Positions 40,385-48,505 of a stretch of 64,000 nucleotides of DNA are shown in pieces. Position 1 is the first letter of the stretch. Every line of letters starts with the position of its first letter. This DNA is from Arhodomonas aquaeolei DSM 8974 (GTDB taxonomy: Bacteria; Pseudomonadota; Gammaproteobacteria; Nitrococcales; Nitrococcaceae). The position numbers and the translations under genes were made by a program. Location: the NCBI RefSeq assembly GCF_000374645.1, contig NZ_KB894800.1:106589-170588 (forward strand), given 5' to 3'. The notes beneath the pieces were generated by a model. It saw nothing but the letters and a program-made list of their open reading frames with translations. It ran no database searches and had not been told where the DNA came from.

Positions 40385-41521
40385 TCAGGCGACGTCGCGC
40401 TCGTCGAGCACACGATCCCGGCCCGCCGCCTTGGCGGCATAGAGCGAGCGGTCGGCACGGGAATACAGGCTCGCGAAACTCTCTGCACCGTCTTCGGTAC
40501 AGGCAAGCCCGATGCTGACGGTGCACCCCACGGGATCCGTCTCGCCCGCCTCGTAGCGCAGCCGCGCGACCGCCGCACGCAGACGCTCGCACAGCTCGCG
40601 GGCACCGTCGAGGCGCGTATCCGGCATGAGGATGCAGAACTCCTCACCACCGAGACGGGCCACGACGTCACTCTCGCGCACGAGTTGCGGCAACCGTGCA
40701 CCGAGGGTGCGCAGCACCCTATCGCCGACGGGGTGGCCGTAACGGTCATTGATGAGCTTGAAGTGATCCAGGTCGATGATCGCCAGGCTGCACGGCAGAC
40801 GGGAGCGGGCGGCCAGGGCCAGCACGTCGCGGGCCCGGTCCACCATCGCGCGGCGGTTGGCGAGGCCGGTGAGATAGTCCGTGACCGTGCGCTCGGTGAG
40901 CGCGCGCTTTTGCTCGCGCAGGAATCGTATCGCGACGATCAGGCCGATGATGAAGGCCAGTACCAGCCCCGCCAGCACCAGCAGTCCGACCTCCAGCCGG
41001 TCCATGAAACGCCGTTGGGCGGCGGAGCCCTGGAGCACACGGTCCAGCATCTGGCTGTAAACGTAGGCGATACCGTCCTGAACCGCGTACGCCCGGTCAC
41101 GCACCACATCGGCGAGCGGGCCGCGCGCCGGATGATCGCCACGCACGACGGCCTCCAGCCGCTCCAGGGCCTGATCGAGATCCGTCATTGGTTCGCGCAT
41201 ACGCTCGATAAACGCCTCACCGAACGACAGCGCCGCCAGCGCGTGACGGGCGGTCTCCTGACGGTTGCGGATAATGGCGATGCGATCGAGCAGGGCCTGA
41301 CGGTTGGTGGCATCCGGGCGATCCAGGAAATGCGTCACCGCGTGCCCCAGACGCGACTCCTCCTGCTGGGCACGCACGACCTCCGCGGCGAACGCGGTGT
41401 AGTCGGCGCCGCTGTCGCGCGAGGCGTTGGAGAAGAATACCGCGGTGAGGCCGACGACCGGCACCGCCGCCGCAAGGAAGAGCGCGATCTCGACCAGCCA
41501 GAGCCGGCGGATCGGGCTCAT
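40385..41521 (-). CDS. Membrane-bound diguanylate cyclase with periplasmic helical sensor
   Basis: This 378-residue protein has TM1 (~8-30), a periplasmic four-helix-type region (~31-185), TM2 (~186-206) and a GGDEF domain (~215-375) with active GGEEF and a RESD I-site (product inhibition likely). NRRAMVDRARDVL and DLDHFKLINDRYGH are intact. It starts within the stop of the SUOX-like gene (overlap 41518-41521), so the two are translationally coupled and probably form a sensor/output pair. Confidence 0.92.
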   Translation of the reverse strand: MSPIRRLWLVEIALFLAAAVPVVGLTAVFFSNASRDSGADYTAFAAEVVRAQQEESRLGHAVTHFLDRPDATNRQALLDRIAIIRNRQETARHALAALSFGEAFIERMREPMTDLDQALERLEAVVRGDHPARGPLADVVRDRAYAVQDGIAYVYSQMLDRVLQGSAAQRRFMDRLEVGLLVLAGLVLAFIIGLIVAIRFLREQKRALTERTVTDYLTGLANRRAMVDRARDVLALAARSRLPCSLAIIDLDHFKLINDRYGHPVGDRVLRTLGARLPQLVRESDVVARLGGEEFCILMPDTRLDGARELCERLRAAVARLRYEAGETDPVGCTVSIGLACTEDGAESFASLYSRADRSLYAAKAAGRDRVLDERDVA

Positions 41522-42033
41522 CGAGCGTGGATCTCGACGATGGACCAGATCCAGTCGGCCTGGGAGCGCTCGCCCTCGCGCACGGCGCGAGCCTGCGCCG
41601 GCACGAGAAGGCGCAACGGCCCCTTGTCCGAGATGTCCATGGGCGCGCCGTTGAAGCGCGTCGCCAACAGGTACGCGCCGTCATGGATCTCCGACGGGGT
41701 GAGGAACACCGTGTAGTCATCCGCCGCAATGAAGCGGATCCGTTGCGCGTCGTCGAGCCCGAAGGCCCGCATGAACGCCGCCAGCTTAACGCCGGTGAAC
41801 CGGCCGGACATGCCCTCTGCGGTCGTCAGGGTCGTGTCATACAGCGACAGCCGCCCCTCGATATCCGCCAGGGACAGTTCGTGACGGCCATCCGGCGCGA
41901 TCAGGGTCAGTACCGGCTCGTCATCGCGGGACGGTGTGACACCGCTGGGTTGCACGGTGGCCGCGGCGGCTGCCGTCGACACCATGACGAGCAGCACCGC
42001 AACCACAACCGGCAGGCAGCTCCGCACGGACAT
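41518..42033 (-). CDS. Periplasmic SUOX-fold (oxidoreductase molybdopterin-binding-like) protein
   Basis: This 171-residue protein has a signal peptide (~1-26) and a small domain resembling the sulfite-oxidase molybdopterin fold: LTLIAPDGRHELSLADIEG, FTGVKLAAFMRAFG, RFIAADDYTVFLTPSEI and LRLLVPAQAR. There is no cysteine in the mature chain, so the Mo-ligating Cys is absent. Such short cofactor-less versions occur beside membrane sensor kinases and GGDEF proteins, and it is probably a ligand-sensing partner of the diguanylate cyclase that overlaps it. The ATG at 42033 directly precedes the signal peptide, with GGAGGGTGAGG upstream. Confidence 0.72.
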   Translation of the reverse strand: MSVRSCLPVVVAVLLVMVSTAAAAATVQPSGVTPSRDDEPVLTLIAPDGRHELSLADIEGRLSLYDTTLTTAEGMSGRFTGVKLAAFMRAFGLDDAQRIRFIAADDYTVFLTPSEIHDGAYLLATRFNGAPMDISDKGPLRLLVPAQARAVREGERSQADWIWSIVEIHAR

Positions 42034-42116
42034 GCCCTCACCCTCCTCTGGCTCACCACCCCGAAGCACCAGGGCCCAAGCGTAGACAACGCGCCCCGGG
42101 GCGGCAATACGGGCGT

Positions 42117-43637
42117 CTACTCCACGGCCACCGGGATACCGCGGATACGCGCCTGCCACTCCTGCGGACCGCTGCGGTGGACGGACTCCCCGTCCGCGCT
42201 CACCGCCACGGTCACCGGCATGTCCTCGACCTCGAACTCGTGGATCGCCTCCATGCCGAGGTCCTCGAAGGCCACCACCCGGGCGCTGCGAATCGCGCGG
42301 GAGACGAGGTAGGCGGCACCGCCGACGGCGATGAGATACACCGCACCGTGCCTGTGGATCGCCTCCACCGCCTCGGGCCCGCGCTCCGCCTTGCCGATCA
42401 TCCCGGCCAGGCCGGTCTCGCCGAGCATCATCTCGGTGAACTTGTCCATGCGCGTCGCCGTGGTCGGACCGGCGGGGCCGACGACCTCGTCGTCCACCGG
42501 GTCCACCGGGCCGACGTAGTAGATGAAGCGGCCGCGGAAATCCACCGGCAGCTTCTCGCCCCGGGCGAGCATGTCCTGGATGCGCTTGTGGGCGGCGTCA
42601 CGGCCGGTGAGCACGGTGCCCGAGACCAGCAGGGTCTCACCGGGCTTCCAGCTCCGGGTCTCCTCCGGCGTGACCGTATCCAGGTTGACCCGGCGGACGT
42701 CGCCGGCGTCGCCCCAGGTCACCTCCGGCCAGTCCTCGAGCTTCGGCACCGGCAGCGCCGCGACCCCGGAGCCGTCCAGATCGAAGTGCACGTGCCGGGT
42801 CGCCGCGCAGTTGGGGATGATCGCCACCGGCTTGTTCGCGGCATGGGTCGGATAGTCGCGGATCTTGACGTCGAGCACGGTGGTCAGCCCGCCCAGCCCC
42901 TGGGCACCGATACCGAGCTCGTTGACCTTCTCGAAGAGCTCGAGACGCAGCGCCTCGGCGGTGTTCTGCGCGCCGCGGGCCTGGAGCTCATGGATGTCGA
43001 TGGGCTCCATGCAGGCCTCCTTGGCAAGGCGCATGGCCTTGTCCGCGGTGCCGCCGATGCCGATGCCGAGGATCCCCGGCGGACACCAGCCGGCACCCAT
43101 CTTCGGCACCTGCTCCAGCACCCAGTCGACGATGCTGTCCGACGGGTTGAGCATGGCGAACTTCGATTTCGCCTCGGAGCCACCGCCCTTGGCGGCCACC
43201 TCCACCTCGACGCGGTCGCCGGGCACCAGGTCCGTGTAGATCACCGCCGGGGTGTTGTCGCGGGTGTTGCTGCGTTTGCCCGCCGGGTCGGCGAGGATGG
43301 AGGCGCGCAGCTTGTTGTCGGGGTGGTTGTAGGCCCGGCGCACGCCCTCGTTGACCATGTCCTCGACGCTCATCTGCGCCTCCCAGCGCACGTCCATGCC
43401 GACTTTCAGGAAGACGGTGACGATGCCCGTGTCCTGGCAGATCGGACGGTGGCCCTCCGCGCACATGCGCGAGTTGACCAGGATCTGCGCCATGGCGTCG
43501 CGCGCGGCGGGGTTTTCCTCGCGCTGGTACGCCTCGTGGACCGCGTCGATGAAGTCCTTCGGATGATAGTAGGAGATGTACTGGAGCGCGTCGGCCACGC
43601 TCTGGATGAGGTCGTCCTGCTTGATGGTGGTCGTCAT
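42117..43637 (-). CDS. fumA: Class I fumarate hydratase (4Fe-4S)
   Basis: This 506-residue TCA-cycle enzyme interconverts fumarate and malate (EC 4.2.1.2). Cluster cysteines are in RPICQDTGIV, GAGWCPPGILG and IPNCAATRHVHF. The C-terminal beta domain (GPVDPVDDEVVGPAGPTT) is fused as in FumA/FumB rather than split as in the two-subunit form. It is an oxygen-sensitive class. It starts 218 nt from the divergent ompW gene, whose FNR-like site lies between them. Confidence 0.96.
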   Translation of the reverse strand: MTTTIKQDDLIQSVADALQYISYYHPKDFIDAVHEAYQREENPAARDAMAQILVNSRMCAEGHRPICQDTGIVTVFLKVGMDVRWEAQMSVEDMVNEGVRRAYNHPDNKLRASILADPAGKRSNTRDNTPAVIYTDLVPGDRVEVEVAAKGGGSEAKSKFAMLNPSDSIVDWVLEQVPKMGAGWCPPGILGIGIGGTADKAMRLAKEACMEPIDIHELQARGAQNTAEALRLELFEKVNELGIGAQGLGGLTTVLDVKIRDYPTHAANKPVAIIPNCAATRHVHFDLDGSGVAALPVPKLEDWPEVTWGDAGDVRRVNLDTVTPEETRSWKPGETLLVSGTVLTGRDAAHKRIQDMLARGEKLPVDFRGRFIYYVGPVDPVDDEVVGPAGPTTATRMDKFTEMMLGETGLAGMIGKAERGPEAVEAIHRHGAVYLIAVGGAAYLVSRAIRSARVVAFEDLGMEAIHEFEVEDMPVTVAVSADGESVHRSGPQEWQARIRGIPVAVE

Positions 43638-43769
43638 CGGCTACGCTCTCCGGCGTTGCGGGTGCGGGGTCCAAGCGGCCGCGGCGGCGGCCCGGGATTC
43701 GGCGCCTTGTTATACCACACCGCACCCGCCCGCCGCCCGTCCCGGGCGTGACGGGAATCCGCCCCACTC

Positions 43770-43783
43770 TTGATTCAGATCAC
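43770..43783. promoter_or_regulatory. FNR/ANR-type binding site upstream of ompW
   Basis: TTGATTCAGATCAC matches the FNR consensus TTGAT-N4-ATCAA in nine of ten positions. It lies 73 nt before the ompW ATG and 133 nt upstream of the divergent fumarase gene. OmpW is FNR-regulated in E. coli, which supports function. Confidence 0.65.
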
Positions 43784-43855
43784 GATCCGATGACAGCACG
43801 CTCGGCAGACTTGACGCCACGTTCATGCCATTTAATCACCAACAAGGAGCGTGTC

Positions 43856-44533
43856 ATGGAGCGTGCCCAGAAAATCACCGCCCTCGCCGCCGCCGCACTG
43901 GCCGCGGGCATGGTCACGACCAGCGCGAGTGCCGCCAGCGCCGGCGACTGGATCGTGCGCGCGGGGCCGACCCTCGTCGCCCCGAACGACGACAGCAGCG
44001 ATCCCTCCGGTCCGCTGGAGGGCCTCAACGGCGCGGTGAGCGTGGACAACGACACCCAGCTCGGCCTGACCGTCGGCTACTTCGTCACCAACAACATCGC
44101 CGTCGAGCTCCTCGCCGCGACCCCGTTCTCCCACGACATCTCGGGCGAGGACGGCATCGACGGGCTGGACGTCGGCTCCACCAAGCACCTGCCGCCGACC
44201 CTGAGCGTGCAGTACCATTTCGACACCGGCACCGCGTTCCGCCCCTACGCGGGCGTCGGCCTGAACTACACCATGTTCTTCGACGAGGACGTGGACAGCG
44301 ACACCACCGCGGCCACCGGCTATGACGATCTGTCGCTGGACGACTCGTTCGGGCTGGCCGGCCAGGTGGGCTTCGACTACGAGCTCGGCAACAACTGGCT
44401 GCTGAACGCGGACATCCGCTACATCGACATCGACACCGAGGCGACCCTCTCCGGCGGCCCCAACCCGAAGAGCACCATCGACGTCGACATCGACCCCTGG
44501 GTCTACACCATCGCGGTGGGCTACCGCTTCTAG
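43856..44533 (+). CDS. ompW: OmpW-family outer membrane protein
   Basis: This 225-residue protein has a signal peptide (~1-27, ending ASA) and an eight-stranded beta barrel. Family features include DWIVRAGPTLVAPNDDS, LTVGYFVTNNIAVELLAATPF, LPPTLSVQYHF, YAGVGLNYT and the terminal aromatic VGYRF. OmpW barrels take up small hydrophobic compounds and are linked to redox adaptation. The ATG at 43856 follows AAGGAGC. Asp-rich loops are consistent with a halophilic host. An FNR-like box is upstream. Confidence 0.93.
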   Translation: MERAQKITALAAAALAAGMVTTSASAASAGDWIVRAGPTLVAPNDDSSDPSGPLEGLNGAVSVDNDTQLGLTVGYFVTNNIAVELLAATPFSHDISGEDGIDGLDVGSTKHLPPTLSVQYHFDTGTAFRPYAGVGLNYTMFFDEDVDSDTTAATGYDDLSLDDSFGLAGQVGFDYELGNNWLLNADIRYIDIDTEATLSGGPNPKSTIDVDIDPWVYTIAVGYRF

Positions 44534-44580
44534 GCGGCAGCGACCCGGCGGGCGTGGCGATGCCGCGCCCGTCACGCTAT

Positions 44581-44609
44581 CCTCGCCGTGGGTTTCACCC
44601 GCGGCGAGG
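44581..44609 (+). promoter_or_regulatory. Hairpin overlapping the Nudix ribosome-binding site
   Basis: CCTCGCCGTGGGT (44581-44593) pairs with ACCCGCGGCGAGG (44597-44609) in 13 bp with one G-T pair and a 3-nt TTC loop. The 3' arm contains the GCGAGGA Shine-Dalgarno-like sequence of the Nudix gene that starts at 44615. If transcribed through, the stem would hide that site; alternatively it is the ompW terminator. Confidence 0.55.
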
Positions 44610-44614
44610 ATGTC

Positions 44615-45178
44615 ATGTCCACTCCCTCCTCACCCGACAGCGGCCCGCGCGTCGAGCGCACCCCGGCCGGTGACGACCGTCCCCGCCTGACCTGCCCGGA
44701 CTGCGGCTACATCGCCTACGAGAACCCGCGCATCGTCGTTGGCAGCGTGCCCCGACTCGGCGCGCGTTTCCTGCTCTGCCGCCGTGCCATCCCGCCGCGT
44801 GTCGGCTACTGGACACTGCCCGCCGGCTACCTGGAGCTGCACGAGAGCACCGAGGACGGCGCCCGCCGCGAGGCCATGGAGGAGGCGAACGCCGCGCTAG
44901 CACTCGACGGGCTGCTCGCGGTCTACAACCTCGTGCATATCAACCAGGTACAGATGATCTACCGCGCACGGCTGCTCGACCCCGCCGTCGCCGCCGGCCC
45001 CGAGTCCCAGGCCGTCGGCCTGTTCGTCTGGAGCGAGATCCCCTGGCAGGCGCTGGCCTTCCCGTCGGTGCGCTGGGCGCTCGAGCACGAGCGTGCCGCC
45101 GCCCGGACCCCGGTATGGCTGCCCGCCGGCAATCCGGAACCGCCGGGCGGGCACGGCGGACCGCACGACGCCGGCTGA
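44615..45178 (+). CDS. Nudix hydrolase with CxxC zinc-ribbon-like segment
   Basis: This 187-residue protein has an N-terminal CPDCGYIAYENPRIVVGSV segment, as in NudC-like proteins but with only one CxxC pair, followed by the Nudix box. The box runs GYLELHESTEDGARRE and continues AMEEANA (family pattern GX5EX7REUXEEXGU). Many such proteins hydrolyse ADP-ribose or other nucleoside diphosphate derivatives. The proline-rich C-terminal tail is probably disordered. The ATG at 44615 is chosen because GGCGAGGA precedes it. No tight operon partner. Confidence 0.88.
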   Translation: MSTPSSPDSGPRVERTPAGDDRPRLTCPDCGYIAYENPRIVVGSVPRLGARFLLCRRAIPPRVGYWTLPAGYLELHESTEDGARREAMEEANAALALDGLLAVYNLVHINQVQMIYRARLLDPAVAAGPESQAVGLFVWSEIPWQALAFPSVRWALEHERAAARTPVWLPAGNPEPPGGHGGPHDAG

Positions 45179-45197
45179 GCCGGTAGGCCGGCACACA

Positions 45198-45238
45198 CCC
45201 GGGCAGCACGGACCGTTCAGGTCCGGGACGCTGCCGGG
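45198..45238 (+). terminator. Stem-loop after Nudix gene
   Basis: The outer arms CCCGGGCAGC (45198-45207) and GCTGCCGGG (45230-45238) enclose an inner stem GGACC/GGTCC. It begins 20 nt after the Nudix stop, with no T-run. It may end the Nudix transcript ahead of the LOV promoter. Confidence 0.5.
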
Positions 45239-45268
45239 CGCGGCATGGCGCGCCTGCCGCAGGGTGGC

Positions 45269-45298
45269 GTTACCTGTAACCGGCTTAGTAAGCTAAGC
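45269..45298. promoter_or_regulatory. Two adjacent palindromes upstream of the LOV gene
   Basis: GTTACCTGTAAC (45269-45280, arms GTTAC/GTAAC) is followed 2 nt later by GCTTAGTAAGCTAAGC (45283-45298, arms GCTTAG/CTAAGC). They end 28 nt before the LOV start in a locally AT-richer patch. They are candidate operators for the LOV-msrA unit. Confidence 0.4.
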
Positions 45299-45326
45299 GG
45301 CAGATGACTTGGTACAGGGCAATGGA

Positions 45327-45767
45327 ATGGCGGACGTGGACAGCCTCGACCCGGTGCTCCTCCAGCGACTGCTGGACGCCTCGAACGACGGCATTGTCGT
45401 TGCCGAGCAGGAGGGGGACGATCACATCCTCATCTACGTGAACGAGGCATTCGAGCGGCTGACAGGCTATCACCGCGACGAGATCCTGTTCCGGGACTGC
45501 CGCTTCCTCCAGAACGAGGACCGGGACCAGCCCGGACTGGCGACACTGCGCACCGCAATGGCGGCGGACAGGCCCTGCCGCGTCGTGCTGCGCAACTACC
45601 GCAAGGACGGCTCGCTGTTCTACAACGAGCTCTCCATCACTCCGGTGTTCAACGACGAAGACCGGCTTACCTACTTCATCGGCATCCAGAAGGACGTCAC
45701 GGCACAGGTCGAGGCCGAGCGCGAGGTCGAGCGCCTGCGCCGCGAGCTCGAGCGGCGGGCGTCCTGA
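45327..45767 (+). CDS. Short LOV blue-light photoreceptor
   Basis: This 146-residue protein consists of one LOV (PAS) domain plus a C-terminal helix (REVERLRRELERR). The flavin-adduct Cys58 lies in FRDCRFLQNEDRDQP, and later LRNYRKDGSLFYNELSITPV and YFIGIQKDVT give the FMN-binding N/N/Q set. It closely resembles Pseudomonas putida short LOV proteins (PpSB1-LOV type, from memory), which dimerise and have very slow dark recovery. No output domain is fused, so it must act through a partner. The start at ATG 45327 is moderately supported; a TTG at 45309 is possible. It is 23 nt upstream of msrA on the same strand. Confidence 0.9.
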   Translation: MADVDSLDPVLLQRLLDASNDGIVVAEQEGDDHILIYVNEAFERLTGYHRDEILFRDCRFLQNEDRDQPGLATLRTAMAADRPCRVVLRNYRKDGSLFYNELSITPVFNDEDRLTYFIGIQKDVTAQVEAEREVERLRRELERRAS

Positions 45768-45790
45768 CCCGGCGGATACGGAGCAGCCCC

Positions 45791-46339
45791 ATGAGCGAGA
45801 TGGACGACACGGCCCTGGCAACCCTTGGCGGCGGCTGTTTCTGGTGCCTGGAGGCCGTGTTCCAGGAGCTGCCCGGGGTCCGGTCGGTAACCCCCGGCTA
45901 CGCCGGCGGCCACGCCGAAGCCCCCACCTACGAGGCGGTGTGCCGGGGCGACACCGGCCACGCGGAAGTGGTTCAGATCGCCTACGACCCCTCGGCGGTG
46001 GGCTATCGGGAGCTGCTGGGCGTGTTCTTCTCCGTCCACGACCCGACCACGCCCAATCGCCAGGGCCACGATGTCGGCCCGCAGTACCGCTCCGTCATCC
46101 TCTACCACGACGACGAGCAGAAGGCCGACGCCGGGGCCGCGATCGCCGAGCTGGAACGCGAGGGGGTATTCGCCGACCCGGTCGTTACCGAAGTGGTGCC
46201 ACTGTCCCGCTTCCACCCGGCGGAGGACTACCACCAGAACTACTTCCGCAACCATCCGGAGCAGGGCTACTGCCAGGTGGTCATCGCCCCCAAGCTGGCG
46301 GCGTTTCGCCGGCGCTTCAGCGAACGCCTCGGGCGCTGA
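45791..46339 (+). CDS. msrA: Peptide methionine-(S)-sulfoxide reductase
   Basis: This 182-residue enzyme reduces methionine-S-sulfoxide in proteins (EC 1.8.4.11). The catalytic Cys16 is in GGGCFWCLEAVF and the resolving region is near the C-terminal EQGYCQVV. GYAGGHAEAPTYEAVC and RFHPAEDYHQNYF are family signatures. It lies 23 nt after the LOV gene and is probably co-transcribed with it, pairing light sensing with oxidative-damage repair. Its last 23 nt overlap the convergent MFS gene. Confidence 0.95.
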   Translation: MSEMDDTALATLGGGCFWCLEAVFQELPGVRSVTPGYAGGHAEAPTYEAVCRGDTGHAEVVQIAYDPSAVGYRELLGVFFSVHDPTTPNRQGHDVGPQYRSVILYHDDEQKADAGAAIAELEREGVFADPVVTEVVPLSRFHPAEDYHQNYFRNHPEQGYCQVVIAPKLAAFRRRFSERLGR

Positions 46340-47459
46340 CGCTGGCGTAGCGCTGGCTCAGCACCAGCCCGGCAAGCGCGACCACGGCGATCACCGCGAC
46401 GGTCGGGGTCCAGCCCCAGCGTTCATAAACCAGGCCGGGCAGATACGAGCCCAGCACGCCGCCGAGGTAATACGAGGAGACGTAGAGCCCGTTGATCATG
46501 CCCCGGTGCGGGCTCTGCGAGCGGTTGACCTCGGCGGAGGCGATGGAGTGGACCAGGAACATCCCGCCGCAGAAGACGAACACCACCGCGAAGACGGCCC
46601 ACAGGTTCGGGATCAGCGTGCCGGCCAGGGCGACGCAGTAGATCACGTAACCCAGCACGACCGCCCGCGCCCGCCCGCCCAGGCGGCGGATTACCCGGGG
46701 CGCACCCAGCGCCGAGACGATGCCCATGAGATAGCCCGCGTACAGCAGGCTGATCTGCAGCTCCGTGGCCGCCGGCGCCAGCGCCTTCACCCGGAACGGC
46801 AGGTAGTTGAGCAGGCCGACGAACACGAAGAACAGGCAGAAGATCGCGGTGAAGAGATAGCCGTTGCCACCCTCGCACCAGAGTGACCGGACGCCCGCCC
46901 AGCTCGGCGCCGGGCGCGGCTCCATGGCCCGCTGCGGCGCGCGGGACCACCACACCGCGCTGGCGATCAGTCCGAGCCCGAGGGCGAGGAAGAATACGTG
47001 CCAGTCCCACCACGTCGCGGCCGAGCCGGCCAGCAGCCGCCCCCCGAAGCCGCCCACGATGGTCACGGCCACGTACACCGACATGACCCGCTGCAGCCGC
47101 TCCGGGCTCGCCCGTCCGGCGATCGCCGTCATCAGCGCCGTCATCACGGCGGGTAACAGCAGCCCCTGGGCGAGACGGGCGGCGAGCATGACCGGGTACC
47201 GGGGCACCGCCATGAACACCAGCGCCGCCACGCCCAGCCCGGCCGTCCCGACACAGAGCACCCGCGTGGTCTGCCAGCGCCCGAGCAGTGCCCCGTAGGC
47301 GAGTGGCGCAACGCCCAGCGGCAACAGGGTTGCCGTCATCAGCAGGGCGATCTGGGACTCGCTCACGGCAAGGCTGTCGGCCAGCCGTGGCAACAGGGGC
47401 TGGGGGGCATAGAGGGAGAAATAGGCCAGCAGGGCGGTGATCACGGCCCGAATGGACAA
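46317..47459 (-). CDS. YnfM-like MFS transporter
   Basis: This 380-residue, 12-helix transporter is of the YnfM/CynX-like MFS branch. YAPQPLLPRLADSLAVSES is the family N-terminus and PHRGMINGLYVSSYYLGGVLGS a TM11 motif. Motif A is weak (GALLGRWQTTRV). The start is a rare TTG at 47459, supported by GGAGG 6 nt upstream; no ATG is nearby. Export of small metabolites or drugs is likely, with the substrate unknown. Its 3' end overlaps msrA by 23 nt. Confidence 0.85.
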   Translation of the reverse strand: MSIRAVITALLAYFSLYAPQPLLPRLADSLAVSESQIALLMTATLLPLGVAPLAYGALLGRWQTTRVLCVGTAGLGVAALVFMAVPRYPVMLAARLAQGLLLPAVMTALMTAIAGRASPERLQRVMSVYVAVTIVGGFGGRLLAGSAATWWDWHVFFLALGLGLIASAVWWSRAPQRAMEPRPAPSWAGVRSLWCEGGNGYLFTAIFCLFFVFVGLLNYLPFRVKALAPAATELQISLLYAGYLMGIVSALGAPRVIRRLGGRARAVVLGYVIYCVALAGTLIPNLWAVFAVVFVFCGGMFLVHSIASAEVNRSQSPHRGMINGLYVSSYYLGGVLGSYLPGLVYERWGWTPTVAVIAVVALAGLVLSQRYASVSARGVR

Positions 47460-47669
47460 CTTGCGCCTCCGTGCAGCAACGGCGGCGCGCCGGCGCCACC
47501 ACGAGGGATCAGCGGACTACCGGGAGATGCCGCGGCGGAGCGTGCAGGCGGCCGCACCTCGCCCGCGCCGGGCGGCCACGCCCCGGCCCCGCGGCAGATA
47601 TGCCGCGATCATTCGCATGATAACAAATGCTGCGCCGCAGCGGAGACCGCGGCGCCGGGCAGGACGGGC

Positions 47670-47984
47670 TCAGTGCTCGTTGCCGGGGGGCTGATCCTCC
47701 TGGACCAGGACCCACGGCGGCACCACCACCGCCCAGAGCTCGGCGTCGACCGCCGCCCAGGCGCGCGCCTCGTCGTCGCTGGTGCGTGCAACACGGCCCT
47801 CTTCCAGCCACGCGGAAACATGGGCGGTGTCGTCCTCGACGAACCGCCGGGCCACCTCGACCAGGTCCAGGTCACGGGCCACGGTCACGGTGGCGCCACG
47901 GGCGAAGTGGCGTTCGAGCTCCGACCAGCGGATGCGGGCCGTCTCGGCGTTCAGACGCTCATGCAGCGAGGGTTCGGCGGTCAT
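47670..47984 (-). CDS. DUF2288 family protein
   Basis: This 104-residue cytosolic protein is of unknown function. Conserved features are LHERLNAETARIRWSELERHFARG, shown by RIRWSELERHFA, and WLEEGRVAR followed by LWAVVVPPWVLVQ. The ATG at 47984 has AAGGAG 7 nt upstream. It lies 35 nt after the UspA gene on the same strand and could share its transcript. About 210 nt without a gene separate it from the MFS start, and I see nothing definite there. Confidence 0.85.
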   Translation of the reverse strand: MTAEPSLHERLNAETARIRWSELERHFARGATVTVARDLDLVEVARRFVEDDTAHVSAWLEEGRVARTSDDEARAWAAVDAELWAVVVPPWVLVQEDQPPGNEH

Positions 47985-48019
47985 GGCGCACTCCTTCTCC
48001 AGCGGGGCCGGACATGTTA

Positions 48020-48466
48020 CTAGCCCCGCCGCGGGTGGCGCACGACCAGCACGGAGCAGTGGGCCCGCTCCACCACCCGCGCGGCCACGGACCCCAGGAA
48101 CACCCGCTCGGCACCGGTCTCGTCGTGGCTCGGCATAACGACGAGATCGGCACCGACATGCCTGATCTCGTCGAGGATACACCGGTGCGGCGGCCCCTCG
48201 GCGATATCGACCGTGCACGGGATTTCCGCGGGGATATGACGACCCGCCCAGTCCGTCAGGCGCCCGCGCAGGTCGTCGCGGGCACGCTGGAGGCTGTCCG
48301 CCGGGAAATAGGTGGACACCCAGGGCAGGCCGACGCCCGGGAAGACGCTCAGCACGTGGATCGCCGCACCATGGGTACGGGCGAGCCCGACAGCCAGGTC
48401 GGCCGCCTCGTCCCCCGAGCCCGTGTCGTCCTGAAGATCCACCGGTAGCAGCAGTTTCTTGAACAC
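48020..48466 (-). CDS. UspA-type universal stress protein
   Basis: This 148-residue protein has MFKKLLLPVDLQDD, LVVMPSHDET and the nucleotide-binding end GAERVFLGSVAARVVERAHCSVLVV. The first glycine of the usual G-2X-G-9X-GS ATP motif is Asp here (SHDETG), so ATP binding may be altered. It is the last gene of the TAXI-TRAP operon, 39 nt after the permease. UspA proteins next to TRAP permeases include TeaD of Halomonas elongata, which modulates ectoine uptake; a similar regulatory role is inferred. Confidence 0.88.
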   Translation of the reverse strand: MFKKLLLPVDLQDDTGSGDEAADLAVGLARTHGAAIHVLSVFPGVGLPWVSTYFPADSLQRARDDLRGRLTDWAGRHIPAEIPCTVDIAEGPPHRCILDEIRHVGADLVVMPSHDETGAERVFLGSVAARVVERAHCSVLVVRHPRRG

Positions 48467-48505
48467 GTCAGTGCCCTCCGCGATGAGGCATTACGGTGCA
48501 CCGGC

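Noticed and set aside
43811-43836. TTGACG...TTTAAT as the ompW promoter
   Set aside because: The spacer is only 14 nt, too short for a normal sigma-70 promoter.
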